Assembly: GCA_002355495.1 (NCBI GenBank)
Contig: AP017424.1
Coordinates: forward strand, 6,637,501 to 6,701,500
Direction of reading: 5' to 3'
Origin: Streptomyces laurentii
Lineage (GTDB): Bacteria; Actinomycetota; Actinomycetes; Streptomycetales; Streptomycetaceae
DNA: 64,000 nt
Shown: in pieces, positions 15,977 through 24,272 of the stretch
Layout of the letters: each line of letters starts with the position of its first letter
Numbering within the stretch: position 1 is the stretch's first letter
Made by a program: the position numbers and the translations under genes
The notes under the pieces: model-generated
Databases searched by the model: none
Seen by the model: only the letters and a program-made list of their open reading frames with translations
What the model was told of the DNA's origin: nothing

Positions 15977-17050
15977 ATGACCTCCCCCTCCTCCCGCACG
16001 GCCGCCGCCCCGCCCCGCCGGTCCCTGCTGCCGGCCTGGCTGCCCGTCGACCCGTACATCCTGGCGCTGCTCGGCACGGTCGGACTCGCCGCGCTGCTGC
16101 CCGCCTCCGGGACGGCGGCGACGGTCGCGGGCGGGGCGTCGACGGGGGCGGTCGCGCTGCTCTTCTTCCTCTACGGGGCGCGGCTCTCCACCCGTGAGGC
16201 GATGGACGGGCTGCGGCACTGGCGGCTGCATCTCGCCGTACTGGCCAGTACTTTCCTGGTCTTCCCGGTGCTCGGGATCGCGGCCCGCGGGCTCGTGCCG
16301 GCGGTCCTCACCCCCGACCTCTACAACGGCCTGCTCTTCCTGTGCCTGGTGCCGTCCACCATCCAGTCCTCGATCGCCTTCACCTCGATCGCCCGCGGCA
16401 ACGTGCCCGCCGCGATCTGCGCCGGCTCCTTCTCCTCACTGGCCGGCATGGTCCTCACCCCGCTGCTCGCGGCGCTGCTGCTCGGGCACAGCGCGGGCGG
16501 CTTCTCCGCCGACTCGCTGCTGAAGATCGTGCTCCAGCTCCTCGTGCCGTTCCTGGCGGGCCAGTCGCTGCGCCGCTGGACCGGCGGATTCGTCGCCCGG
16601 CACCGGAAGGTGCTCGGCTACGTCGACCGGGGCTCGATCCTGCTGGTCGTCTACACGGCCTTCAGCGAGGGCATGACCCGCGGCGTCTGGCACCTGGTGA
16701 CGCCGGCCCGGCTCGGGCTGCTGCTCGCCGTGGAGGCGGTGCTCCTCGCCGTGATGCTGGCGCTGACCTGGTACGGGGCGCGGAAGCTCGGGTTCGGCCG
16801 GGAGGACCGGATCGCGATCCAGTTCGCCGGGTCCAAGAAGAGCCTGGCCGCCGGACTGCCCATGGCCAGCGTCCTCTTCGGCGCGCAGGCGTCGCTCGCG
16901 GTGCTGCCGCTGATGCTCTTCCACCAGATGCAGCTCATGGTCTGCGCGGTGCTCGCCCGCCGCCGCGCCCGCGACCCGGAGGCGGCCGGGACGGCGACGG
17001 GCGGGCCGGTCCCGGCGGCGACGCTTCCGACCGCCGGGACACCCGCGTAG
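15977..17050 (+). CDS. Bile acid:sodium symporter-like membrane transporter (SLC10A7-like)
   Basis: A 357-residue membrane protein with about ten hydrophobic helices, matching the SBF-like (PF13593) branch of the bile acid/sodium symporter superfamily (FFLYGARLSTREAMDGL, CLVPSTIQSSIAFTSIARGNVPAAICAGSFSSLAGMVLTPLL, FAGSKKSLAAGLPMASVLFG). The helix-break motifs that bind sodium in the family are recognisable. The true substrate is probably an organic anion rather than bile acid. The ATG at 15977 gives a normal length. The stop codon lies inside a 35-bp tandem duplication. LysR-type control from the divergent gene is likely. Confidence 0.9.
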   Translation: MTSPSSRTAAAPPRRSLLPAWLPVDPYILALLGTVGLAALLPASGTAATVAGGASTGAVALLFFLYGARLSTREAMDGLRHWRLHLAVLASTFLVFPVLGIAARGLVPAVLTPDLYNGLLFLCLVPSTIQSSIAFTSIARGNVPAAICAGSFSSLAGMVLTPLLAALLLGHSAGGFSADSLLKIVLQLLVPFLAGQSLRRWTGGFVARHRKVLGYVDRGSILLVVYTAFSEGMTRGVWHLVTPARLGLLLAVEAVLLAVMLALTWYGARKLGFGREDRIAIQFAGSKKSLAAGLPMASVLFGAQASLAVLPLMLFHQMQLMVCAVLARRRARDPEAAGTATGGPVPAATLPTAGTPA

Positions 17051-17095
17051 GCGCGGAGAATCCGACCGCCGGGACACCCGCGTAAGCGCGGAGAA
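17026..17095. repeat. 35-bp tandem duplication spanning a stop codon
   Basis: Positions 17026-17060 and 17061-17095 are identical except for one base (G at 17050, A at 17085). The first copy encodes the end of the transporter and its TAG stop; the second repeats that end with TAA and is not translated. A recent duplication is the simplest reading. Confidence 0.9.
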
Positions 17096-17100
17096 GGCGA

Positions 17101-17940
17101 TCAGGCGGTCGCGTCCAGGGCGATCCGGTGCTCACCCGCGTACACGTTCATGTCCTGCCCGCGCAGGAAGCCGACCAGGGTCAGCCCCGTCTCCGCCGCC
17201 AGGTCCACCGCGAGCGAGGACGGCGCCGACACGGCCGCGAGCACCGGAATCCCCGCCATCACCGCCTTCTGCGCCAGCTCGAACGAGGCCCGCCCCGACA
17301 CGAGCAGCACCGCCCGCTCCAGCGGCAGCCGCCCCTCCGTGAGCGCCCGCCCCACCACCTTGTCGACGGCGTTGTGACGGCCCACGTCCTCGCGTACGTC
17401 GAGCAGTTCGCCGTCCTCCGAGAACAGCGCCGCCGCGTGCAGCCCGCCGGTCCGGTCGAACACCCGCTGCGCCGCGCGCAACCGGTCCGGCAGCGCGGCC
17501 AGCAGGGCCGGGGCGAGCCGCAGCGGGGGAGTGTCGGCGATCGGGAACCGGGCCGTGGTGCGCACCGCGTCCAGGCTCGCCTTGCCGCACAGGCCGCACG
17601 ACGAGGTGGTGTAGACGTTCCGCTCCAGGGTGATGTCGGGGACCGGCACGTCCGGCGCGAGCCGTACGTCCACCACGTTGTACGTGTTGGTGCCGTCGTC
17701 CTTCGCCCCCGCGCAGTACACGATGTTCCGTACGTCCGAGGCGGCCGCGAGCACGCCCTCGCTCACCAGGAACCCGGCCGCCAGCGCGAAGTCGTCGCCG
17801 GGCGTGCGCATGGTGATCGCGATCGGCCGGCCGTTCAGCCGGATCTCCAGCGGCTCCTCGGCGACCAGGGTGTCCGGCCGGGAGCTCACCGCCCCGCCAC
17901 GGACGCGTACGACCCGCCGCCGTTCGGTGACCCGTCCCAT
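17101..17940 (-). CDS. fdhD: Formate dehydrogenase accessory sulfurtransferase FdhD
   Basis: A 279-residue cytoplasmic protein that carries sulfur from a cysteine desulfurase to the molybdenum cofactor of formate dehydrogenase. The active-site loop is SSCGLCGKAS with Cys115 and Cys118, the CxxC pair essential in characterised FdhD. Other family blocks are DDFALAAGFLVSEGV, EDVGRHNAVDKVVGRAL and LVSGRASFELAQKAVMAGIPVLAAVSAPSSLAVDLA. The ATG at 17940 was chosen over a start at 17994 that would add an unconserved leader. No formate dehydrogenase is in the window. Confidence 0.96.
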   Translation of the reverse strand: MGRVTERRRVVRVRGGAVSSRPDTLVAEEPLEIRLNGRPIAITMRTPGDDFALAAGFLVSEGVLAAASDVRNIVYCAGAKDDGTNTYNVVDVRLAPDVPVPDITLERNVYTTSSCGLCGKASLDAVRTTARFPIADTPPLRLAPALLAALPDRLRAAQRVFDRTGGLHAAALFSEDGELLDVREDVGRHNAVDKVVGRALTEGRLPLERAVLLVSGRASFELAQKAVMAGIPVLAAVSAPSSLAVDLAAETGLTLVGFLRGQDMNVYAGEHRIALDATA

Positions 17941-18162
17941 GTGACCGCCCGTCCCTTCGCCGCCCGCTGCCCTCGGTGGGCCCGACCGGACCATTCTCCC
18001 TTGTCAGCGCCGTACAGCCGGTTCAGGGGAATCTTGGTGGTTCACCCCACTTGTTACCCGTCAGTCGCTCGCGAGACTGGGAGGCCTTCCGCCGGAACGA
18101 AGGGCGGAAGCGTGTACGACGACCGAACCAGCGCATCACCGAACCACCGGAGGGGCCCGGGT

Positions 18163-19119
18163 ATGACGGGTACTCGAATCGCCGCGCTCGGGCATTACCA
18201 GCCCGCCAAGGTGCTCACCAACGACGACTTGGCCGCCATCGTCGACACCAACGACGCGTGGATCACCAGCCGGGTCGGCATCCGCACCCGGCACGTCGCC
18301 GGACCGGACGAGCCGGTCGACGAACTCGCCGCGCACGCCGCCGCGAAGGCCCTCGCCGCCGCCGGACGGGCGCCCGACGACATCGACCTGGTGCTCGTCG
18401 CCACGTCCACCGCCATCGACCGCTCGCCCAACACGGCGGCCCGGGTCGCCGCCCGGCTCGGCATGACCTCGCCCGCCACCATGGACCTCAACGTGGTCTG
18501 CGCCGGCTTCACCCACGCCCTCGCCACCGCCGACCACGCCATCCGGGCGGGCGGCGCCCGCCGCGTCCTCGTCATCGGCGCGGACAAGATGACCGACATC
18601 GCCGACTGGACCGACCGCACCACCTGTGTGCTCGTCGGCGACGGCGCGGGCGCCGCGGTCGTCGAGGCGTGCGACGCCCCGGCGGAGGGTGAACTCCCGG
18701 CCGTCGGCCCGGTCCTGTGGGGGTCCGTCCCGGAGATGGGGCACGCCGTCCGGATCGAGGGCACCCCGCCCCGCTTCGCCCAGGAGGGCCAGGCCGTCTA
18801 CCGCTGGGCCACCCACCGGCTGCCCACCCTCGCCCGTGAGGTGTGCGCCCGTTCCGGCATCGCCCCCGAGGACCTGGCCGGCGTCGTCCTCCACCAGGCG
18901 AACCTGCGGATCGTCGAACCGCTCGCCGCCCGCATCGGCGCGGTCAACGCGGTCGTCGCCCGCGACGTCGTCGACTCCGGCAACACCTCGGCCGCCTCCG
19001 TACCGCTCGCCCTCGCCAAGCTGGTCGAGCGCGGCGAACTCGCCACCGGCGCGCCGGTGCTGCTGTTCGCCTTCGGCGGCAACCTCTCGTACGCGGGCCA
19101 GGTCGTCCGGGTCCCGTAG
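18163..19119 (+). CDS. Beta-ketoacyl-ACP synthase III-like enzyme (FabH-like)
   Basis: A 318-residue thiolase-fold condensing enzyme. The KAS III catalytic triad is visible: Cys113 in NVVCAGFTHAL, His in VVLHQANLRIVEPLA, and Asn in VVDSGNTSAASVPLALAKL. The glycine-rich C-terminal loop (LLFAFGGNLSYAGQVV) is present, with Asn in place of the usual GLTW-type ending. It stands outside any fab operon or recognisable biosynthetic cluster, so it is probably a secondary FabH with a different primer preference. A GGAGGGG at 18149-18155 supports the ATG. Confidence 0.92.
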   Translation: MTGTRIAALGHYQPAKVLTNDDLAAIVDTNDAWITSRVGIRTRHVAGPDEPVDELAAHAAAKALAAAGRAPDDIDLVLVATSTAIDRSPNTAARVAARLGMTSPATMDLNVVCAGFTHALATADHAIRAGGARRVLVIGADKMTDIADWTDRTTCVLVGDGAGAAVVEACDAPAEGELPAVGPVLWGSVPEMGHAVRIEGTPPRFAQEGQAVYRWATHRLPTLAREVCARSGIAPEDLAGVVLHQANLRIVEPLAARIGAVNAVVARDVVDSGNTSAASVPLALAKLVERGELATGAPVLLFAFGGNLSYAGQVVRVP

Positions 19120-19328
19120 GGGCTCCCGGTCACTCCCGCCACTCCCGGGCGCCCTCGCGGCGGCCCGGGAGCGGCGCCGGGGAGGGGGAGCAACCGGGTG
19201 TGGGCCGTTTGGCGGTGCCCGGTGGCGGGGGTGCGGGGGGCGGACCTAGCTTCGATCGCGGCGAGGGTCTTCTACCGGCCTCTCCGCGGAAACGCTCCGC
19301 GTCCGCCCTCGTGATCTGGAGGACCGTC

Positions 19329-20063
19329 ATGCGCGTGATACAGGCCGCAACGTCCGCAGCCCTGCTCGCCGTCGCCCCTGTGGCCGCGGCCGTCCTGATG
19401 GCACCGGCCGCCTCGGCGGAGGACGGCGGTCCCGCGGGCGTCTTCCCGAAGGAGAGCGGCGGTCCCGCGGGTGTCCTCCCGAAGCTGGAAGGCAGCGGGC
19501 ACGGCGGCACCGTGTTCGGTGTCTCCGTCACGCCCCGGCAGGTCGCCCCCGGCGGCACCGTCACCCTCCGGGCGGACGGCTGCCGGGCGCCCATGGCGAC
19601 CGTCGAGTCCGACGCCTTCGACGCGGTCACCCTGCGGGACGGCCGTCCGGGCACCGCCACCGTCGATTCCGATGCCAAGCCCGGCGAACGGTACGAGGTG
19701 ACCTTCGACTGCAAGGGCGAGCGCGGCAGCACCACCCTCACCGTCACCGGAGGCGGCGGCCACGGCCGTGAGCCGGGTCGCGAACAAGGCCACGAGCCGG
19801 GTCGCGACCAGGACCGGGACCACGGCAGGGACCAGGGCCGTGACCACGAGCGCGACGAGAGGGGCGGGCGCGACCACGAGGGCTTCCCGCCGATCGGCGC
19901 GCACCGGGGCGTGAACGCCGGCTTCGGCAGCGCCTCCGGCGCCGTGACCGGCGAGCCCGGCGGGTTCGGTACCGCCGGGGCGGTCGCGGGCGGTGTCCTG
20001 ATCGCCGGCGCGCTCGGCGCGGCCGTCGTCCTGACCCGCCGCCGCGAGCGCACCGACGGCTGA
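19329..20063 (+). CDS. Secreted, membrane-anchored protein with charged repeat linker
   Basis: A 244-residue exported protein. Residues 1-30 are a Sec signal peptide ending AASA. A short duplication (GGPAGVFPK / GGPAGVLPK) follows, then a beta-rich domain (about 60-140: VSVTPRQVAPGGTVTLRADGCRA). A long Arg/Asp/His/Gly repeat linker comes next, and a C-terminal hydrophobic helix ends in RRRERTDG. It should be displayed at the cell surface. A class F sortase gene follows, but I see no LPXTG-like sorting motif before the helix. Function unknown. Confidence 0.82.
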   Translation: MRVIQAATSAALLAVAPVAAAVLMAPAASAEDGGPAGVFPKESGGPAGVLPKLEGSGHGGTVFGVSVTPRQVAPGGTVTLRADGCRAPMATVESDAFDAVTLRDGRPGTATVDSDAKPGERYEVTFDCKGERGSTTLTVTGGGGHGREPGREQGHEPGRDQDRDHGRDQGRDHERDERGGRDHEGFPPIGAHRGVNAGFGSASGAVTGEPGGFGTAGAVAGGVLIAGALGAAVVLTRRRERTDG

Positions 20064-20113
20064 CGCCCGAGGCCGGAGGCCGGCGCCTGGCGGCCGAAGG
20101 AGACCTGAAGACA

Positions 20114-20154
20114 GCCCCTCCCTCCCGGTGTGACGAGGACCGGGAGGGAGGGGC
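20114..20154 (+). terminator. Strong terminator hairpin
   Basis: GCCCCTCCCTCCCGGT (20114-20129) and ACCGGGAGGGAGGGGC (20139-20154) form a perfect 16-bp stem with a 9-base loop. It lies between the secreted protein and the sortase gene, so these are probably separate or only partly coupled transcripts. Confidence 0.8.
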
Positions 20155-20232
20155 GCCCTTTCCGCACGAGCCGCCGAGCCGCGGCTTCACCGAGCCACCG
20201 ATCCACCGGACGGACGAACGAGAGGGCCGCAC

Positions 20233-20892
20233 GTGTACGGGCAGAACGAGCCGGGCCGGCGTGGTGCCTGGGGTGTCGTCGCCGTCGTTCTCCTGGTCGG
20301 CGTCCACCTCCTGCGCGGCGGCCTGACGGACCCGGCCGCCGACGGGCCCCCGCGCCCCGCCGCGGCTGCCGCCCCCGCCCCCGCCCGTGCGGCGGCCCCG
20401 GCCTCCCGCGCCGTCCCGTCGGCCCCCGCCCCGCTGCCGGCCGCGCCACCCCTCCGGGTACGCGTCGCCGCCGTGGGCGTCGACGCCCCGGTGACCCGGG
20501 TCGGCCTGGCCGCCGACGGCGGGATCGACGCCCCGCCTCCGGGCGACCGCAACCTCGCCGGCTGGTTCACCGGCTCCGTCACCCCCGGCGCGCGCGGCAC
20601 CGCCGTCGTCGTCGGCCACGTCGACACCCCCGAGGGCCGCGCCGTCTTCTACGGCCTCGGCGCGCTCGCGAAGGGGAAGCGGGTCGAGATCGCCCGCGCC
20701 GACGGCCGTACGGCGGTCTTCACCGTGTACGGCGTCGAACTCGTCCCGAAGGACCGTTTCCCCGCCCAGCGGGTCTACGGCTCCACCGGCACCCCGGAAC
20801 TCCGCCTCATCACCTGCGGCGGCCCCTACACGGAGGGCGGCGGCTACCCGGACAACGTGGTCGTCTCGGCCCGCCTGACCGGAACCCGCTGA
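20233..20892 (+). CDS. Class F sortase
   Basis: A 219-residue membrane-anchored transpeptidase. A single N-terminal helix (about 12-30) is followed by a Pro/Ala-rich spacer, then the sortase barrel. Catalytic residues are seen: His in VVVGHVDTPEGRAVF, Cys in LRLITCGGPY, and Arg near the end in NVVVSARLTGTR. The size and motif spacing fit class F, common in actinobacteria and often of unknown substrate. The GTG at 20233 follows GAGAGGG at a good distance. It sits just after a secreted protein that lacks a visible sorting signal. Confidence 0.92.
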   Translation: MYGQNEPGRRGAWGVVAVVLLVGVHLLRGGLTDPAADGPPRPAAAAAPAPARAAAPASRAVPSAPAPLPAAPPLRVRVAAVGVDAPVTRVGLAADGGIDAPPPGDRNLAGWFTGSVTPGARGTAVVVGHVDTPEGRAVFYGLGALAKGKRVEIARADGRTAVFTVYGVELVPKDRFPAQRVYGSTGTPELRLITCGGPYTEGGGYPDNVVVSARLTGTR

Positions 20893-20980
20893 CCGACGCC
20901 GTACGCGCGCGGTCCGTACGCGCCCGGACACCCTCCGTGCATCCGCCCCCGTCCCCCCCCGCTGACCACGGAAAACGCTG

Positions 20981-21010
20981 GTGAAACCCACCTCGAACCC
21001 CTGATAGAGT
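20981..21010 (+). promoter_or_regulatory. Candidate housekeeping promoter of tRNA-Leu
   Basis: GTGAAA at 20981-20986 and TAGAGT at 21005-21010 are separated by 18 bp and lie about 55 bp upstream of the tRNA. TAGAGT is a common -10 for HrdB-type promoters in Streptomyces; the -35 match is weak. Confidence 0.4.
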
Positions 21011-21063
21011 TGTCCATGTCGCCACGGGGAACACCCTGGAGTGACACCGGCGACACACACCCT

Positions 21064-21151
21064 GTCCGGGTGGCGGAATGGCAGACGCGCTAGCTTGAGG
21101 TGCTAGTGCCCTTTATCGGGCGTGGGGGTTCAAGTCCCCCCTCGGACACCA
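21064..21151 (+). tRNA. tRNA-Leu (GAG anticodon)
   Basis: A complete class II tRNA. The acceptor stem pairs GTCCGGG (21064-21070) with CTCGGAC (21141-21147). The anticodon stem is CTAGC/GCTAG with loop TTGAGGT, anticodon GAG, so it reads CUC and CUU. A long variable arm (TGCCCTTTATCGGGCG) and a T-arm with GTTCAAGTC are present. A discriminator A and an encoded CCA end the gene. A rho-independent terminator follows immediately. Confidence 0.95.
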
Positions 21152-21155
21152 CTGA

Positions 21156-21195
21156 CGAATGAGTCGGCATCGTGATCACGATGCCGACTCATTCG
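21156..21195 (+). terminator. 40-bp perfect palindrome terminator after tRNA-Leu
   Basis: Positions 21156-21175 are the exact reverse complement of 21176-21195, with no unpaired loop in the DNA, followed by CTTTTCC. It starts five bases after the tRNA CCA end. Confidence 0.85.
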
Positions 21196-21634
21196 CTTTT
21201 CCCCGCACCGACCGGCCGCCCCGGATCGCGTACGCGTATCGCATGGGGGCGGCGTCCCGGAGCCCGCGAGAACGCCGTTTCGGTGGAGTGGGGGAGTCGC
21301 CCGCCGGAGCCGGACGGCAGGCGGTGGTACGCGGTGAAGCCGGTGGTGCCGAGACGGATCTCCTGGCCGCTGTTCTCCTGGATGGCCCACCCCGCCTCTC
21401 GGCGTCCGCTGCCTCGCGGCGTCGCGAAGCCCCGCGGCCCGGCAGGCACCCTCGTGACCGGTCCGGGCAGCGCCCGATGGCGATCCGTGGAGAGAAGACG
21501 ACGCTCCGTCAGTAACCCCTGGCGACGGTGGTCTTGGGCCGAGCGTGACGTAGCGTTGCCCCTTTGGCGGTGTTCGGAAGTGCACCGCGAGGCATCGTCG
21601 TGTCCCCATATGTGGGGCACCGAGGGGTTTTGAG
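21196..21634. other. 439-bp region downstream of tRNA-Leu with no convincing gene
   Basis: Open frames on both strands (for example 21172-21633 plus and 21189-21620 minus) have random-looking composition and no recognisable domain. The last 60 bp should hold the promoter and leader of the ATP-grasp operon, including an imperfect stem (CCCCATATGTGGGG, 21603-21616) 18 bp before the ATG. The rest may be a decayed insertion, since tRNA 3' ends are favoured integration sites, but I see no integrase or att repeat. Confidence 0.45.
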
Positions 21635-22582
21635 ATGAAGCTCTGCTTCCTCGTCGAAGAGCTGTACCGGCATGACGGCATGCCGCTTGACGTGGTCCGG
21701 CGGCTGTCGTCGTGGGGGCACCAGGTGGACGTGGTGCGGCCCGGCGGTTCGCTGTTGCGGATCTCGGAGGAGGTGCGGGCGGGGACCCATGACGCCTGGG
21801 TGCTCAAGACCGTGTCCGGCGGCCCCGGGCTCACCCTGCTGGAGGCCGCCGCGGCCGTGGGCCTGACCACGGTGAACGACGCGCGGTCGATCCGCGCGGT
21901 GCGCGACAAGGTCTTCACCTCGATCATCGCGCGACAGCACGGACTGCCGGTCCCGGTGACCTATTCGGCGCCGAGGGCCACGCTGTTCGCGGATGTCCCC
22001 GAAGAGCTCTTCCCCCTGGTGGTCAAGCCCGCCGAGGGGAGTTCGGGGCGCGGGGTGCGGCTCGTGGCGAATCCCGGGCGGCTGGCGGAGGCGGAGCAGC
22101 CGGGGGAGGGCCAACTCATCGCGCAGCCCTACGTGTCCAACTCCGGCACCGACCTGAAGGTCTACTGTCTCGCGGGCGAGTTCCACGCGACCCTGCGCCG
22201 TTCCCCGCTCCACCCGGACGGGCCGGCCGACGAGGGGGCCGTGCCCCTGCCCGCCGAAGTGGCCGCGGTGGCGGCGAAGGTGGGCGCGGTCTTCGGCCTC
22301 GACCTGTACGGCGTTGATGTGGTGCTCGGCCCCGACGGTCCGGTGGTCGTCGACATCAACGACTTCCCGAGCTTCCGCCAAGTACCCGACGCCGTGACCC
22401 GGTTGGCCGGCGCCGTCCTCGACCTCGCCAAGGCGGGCGGCGCGGCCAGGACCGGTGTGCTCGCCCCCGCCCCGCACATTCCCGCGCAGCCGCACCTCCC
22501 GCACGTGCCGGCCCGCCCGCACCCCGATCCCGGCCCCGACACGGACCGGCTGGCGGCCATGCCCGGGGCCGCGCAGATATGA
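21635..22582 (+). CDS. RimK-like ATP-grasp ligase, first of a tandem pair
   Basis: A 315-residue protein with an ATP-grasp fold of the RimK/glutathione-synthetase-like type. An N-terminal pre-ATP-grasp region (MKLCFLVEELYRHDGMPLDVV) precedes the ATP-binding lysine blocks (FPLVVKPAEGSSGRGVRLV) and the metal-binding segment (YGVDVVLGPDGPVVVDINDFPSF). Such enzymes join a carboxylate to an amine or thiol. The C-terminal 40 residues are Pro/His-rich and look disordered. The stop overlaps the second ATP-grasp gene (ATGA). Substrates are unknown. Confidence 0.85.
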   Translation: MKLCFLVEELYRHDGMPLDVVRRLSSWGHQVDVVRPGGSLLRISEEVRAGTHDAWVLKTVSGGPGLTLLEAAAAVGLTTVNDARSIRAVRDKVFTSIIARQHGLPVPVTYSAPRATLFADVPEELFPLVVKPAEGSSGRGVRLVANPGRLAEAEQPGEGQLIAQPYVSNSGTDLKVYCLAGEFHATLRRSPLHPDGPADEGAVPLPAEVAAVAAKVGAVFGLDLYGVDVVLGPDGPVVVDINDFPSFRQVPDAVTRLAGAVLDLAKAGGAARTGVLAPAPHIPAQPHLPHVPARPHPDPGPDTDRLAAMPGAAQI

Positions 22583-23457
22583 GAGTGTGCCTGCTGACCG
22601 ACAAGCCGGACCACCCGCTGCTCGCCGCCGCCTCCTCCGTGCTGATCGAGGCGGGGCACCGGGTGGCGTTCCTGGACCCGGACGCCGGACCGGGATCCCC
22701 CGCGGAGCCGATCCCTCCGGACGATCCCGCCGATGTCTACCTCCTCAAGGCGCACACCCCCCGGGCCCTCGCCCTGGCCCGGCACGCCGAGGCCCGGGGC
22801 GCCCGGGTGGTGAACTCCGCCGCCGCGACCGAGCTGTGCCAGGACCGGAGCCGGATCGCCGCCGTGGCGGACGCCGCCGGGCTGCCGATGCCGCGGACGC
22901 GGACCCTGAACGCGCTGTCCGAGATCCTCGACGGACCGGGGTGGCCGCAGGACGGCTATCCGGTCATGGTCAAGAGCCGCCACAGCCGGCGCGCGGACCT
23001 CGTCGCCCGCGTGGACGGCCCGGACGAGCTGCGGGACCTCGTGGCCGCGTGGCCCCACGAGCCCGTCGTCCTGCAGGAGTTCGTCGCGAACAGCGGCTGG
23101 GACCACAAGCTGTGGGTGATCGCGGGCGAGGTGTTCACGGCGGTGCGCCCCGCGCCCGTGGGCGCCCCGCCGGACGGCGCGCGGCCCGCGCCGCTGGTCC
23201 GGGACCTGCCGGCCTCCTGGACCCGGCTCGCGCTCCGTACGGGCGAGGTCTTCGGCCTGGACGTCTACGGGGTCGACGTACTGGACCGCGCGGGGGCGCC
23301 CGTCGTCGTCGACATCAACGCCTTCCCCGGCATCCGAGGACCGGAAGGCGCCCCCGCGGCGCTCGCGGCCCTGGCCCTGCGGGACCCCCGGCCCGTCGTC
23401 CCGCCCGCCCCGTCCGTTCCATCCGTTCCGTCCGGCGTTCCCGCCTACGGGGTCTGA
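22579..23457 (+). CDS. ATP-grasp ligase, second of a tandem pair
   Basis: A 292-residue ATP-grasp protein, diverged from its upstream neighbour. Matching landmarks are MRVCLLTDKPDHPLLAAASSVLIEAGH at the N-terminus, YPVMVKSRHSRRADLV and VVLQEFVANSGWDHKLWVIAGEVF in the ATP site, and VYGVDVLDRAGAPVVVDINAFPGI for metal binding. The ATG overlaps the upstream stop by four bases, so the two are translationally coupled and may form a heterodimer or act in sequence. The 3' end overlaps the convergent methyltransferase by 13 bp. Function unknown. Confidence 0.85.
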   Translation: MRVCLLTDKPDHPLLAAASSVLIEAGHRVAFLDPDAGPGSPAEPIPPDDPADVYLLKAHTPRALALARHAEARGARVVNSAAATELCQDRSRIAAVADAAGLPMPRTRTLNALSEILDGPGWPQDGYPVMVKSRHSRRADLVARVDGPDELRDLVAAWPHEPVVLQEFVANSGWDHKLWVIAGEVFTAVRPAPVGAPPDGARPAPLVRDLPASWTRLALRTGEVFGLDVYGVDVLDRAGAPVVVDINAFPGIRGPEGAPAALAALALRDPRPVVPPAPSVPSVPSGVPAYGV

Positions 23458-24182
23458 GGCGCCCCGGCCCGTCCGCTCTTGCGGGCCACCACGAGCCGGC
23501 AGCGCGGGCTGCCGTCCTCCCGGGTGCCCAGGGACCGGACCGGCAGCAGGTCCACGCCGAAACCGGCGTCCGTGAGGCGCGCGCGGACGTCGGCGAGGCG
23601 GAAGGTGCGGTAGTACATCACGAACGGCGGGCGCCACAGGACGTTCCGGACCCGCATCGCCGCGTCGAAGCCCCACAGCGTCCAGTACGGGGTCGAGCCC
23701 ACCCGCGGCGGCGCAGGCAGTGGGAAGGCGAAGGTGCCGCCCGGGCACAGCGAGGCGTGGACCTGAGCGAACAGGCCGCGCTGCGCGGCGGGCTCGAAGT
23801 GGCCGAAGGCGCCGAAGCTGACCGCCAGGTCGAAGACCGGGGCGAAGGGCAGGGCCAGGGCGTCGGCGCGTACGAGCGTGGCGCCGGGGTGGGCGCGGCG
23901 GGCCTCGGCGAGCATGCCGGCGCTGAAGTCGACGCCCACGGTCGGGCCCGCGCACGCCGAACGCAGTACCGCGAGCCCGGCGCCCGTACCGCAGCAGACG
24001 TCCAGACCGGAGTCGAACGGCCCGAGCGGTTCCAGGGCCTCGGCGACCGCGTCGAGCACCCGGTCCGGAGTCCGGAACGGGGTGGCGTCGAAGGTGTCCG
24101 CCAGCAGGTCGTAGCCGTGCTCGACGGAGGACAGCGCCTGCCGGACCAGCGCGGGGAACGAGGGCCCCTCGGGGGAGAACAT
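23445..24182 (-). CDS. Class I SAM-dependent methyltransferase
   Basis: A 245-residue methyltransferase. Motif I is GLDVCCGTGAGLAVL (about residues 59-73), followed by VGVDFSAGMLAEARRAHPGATLVRADALALPF and LCPGGTFAFPLPAPP. The second half (FVMYYRTFRLADVRARLTDAGFGVDLLPV) is typical of the Methyltransf_11/25 group. It converges on the ATP-grasp pair with a small overlap; a shared pathway is possible but not required by the arrangement. The substrate is unknown. Confidence 0.87.
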   Translation of the reverse strand: MFSPEGPSFPALVRQALSSVEHGYDLLADTFDATPFRTPDRVLDAVAEALEPLGPFDSGLDVCCGTGAGLAVLRSACAGPTVGVDFSAGMLAEARRAHPGATLVRADALALPFAPVFDLAVSFGAFGHFEPAAQRGLFAQVHASLCPGGTFAFPLPAPPRVGSTPYWTLWGFDAAMRVRNVLWRPPFVMYYRTFRLADVRARLTDAGFGVDLLPVRSLGTREDGSPRCRLVVARKSGRAGAPQTP

Positions 24183-24272
24183 GATCCGACCCTACGACCC
24201 GGCCGGCCCGTCGCGCGGCCGCATCACGGAACGTGACCGGCCGGGCGGGATCCCGTCAGTGCGGGGAGGGGG

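Noticed and set aside
18000..21000. Secondary metabolite cluster around the FabH-like gene
   Set aside because: No acyl carrier protein, polyketide or peptide synthetase, or tailoring genes nearby. A lone KAS III-like gene is not enough.
21172..21633. 154-codon plus-strand frame and 144-codon minus-strand frame after tRNA-Leu
   Set aside because: No recognisable motif, biased composition and no ribosome-binding site. I leave the region as intergenic.
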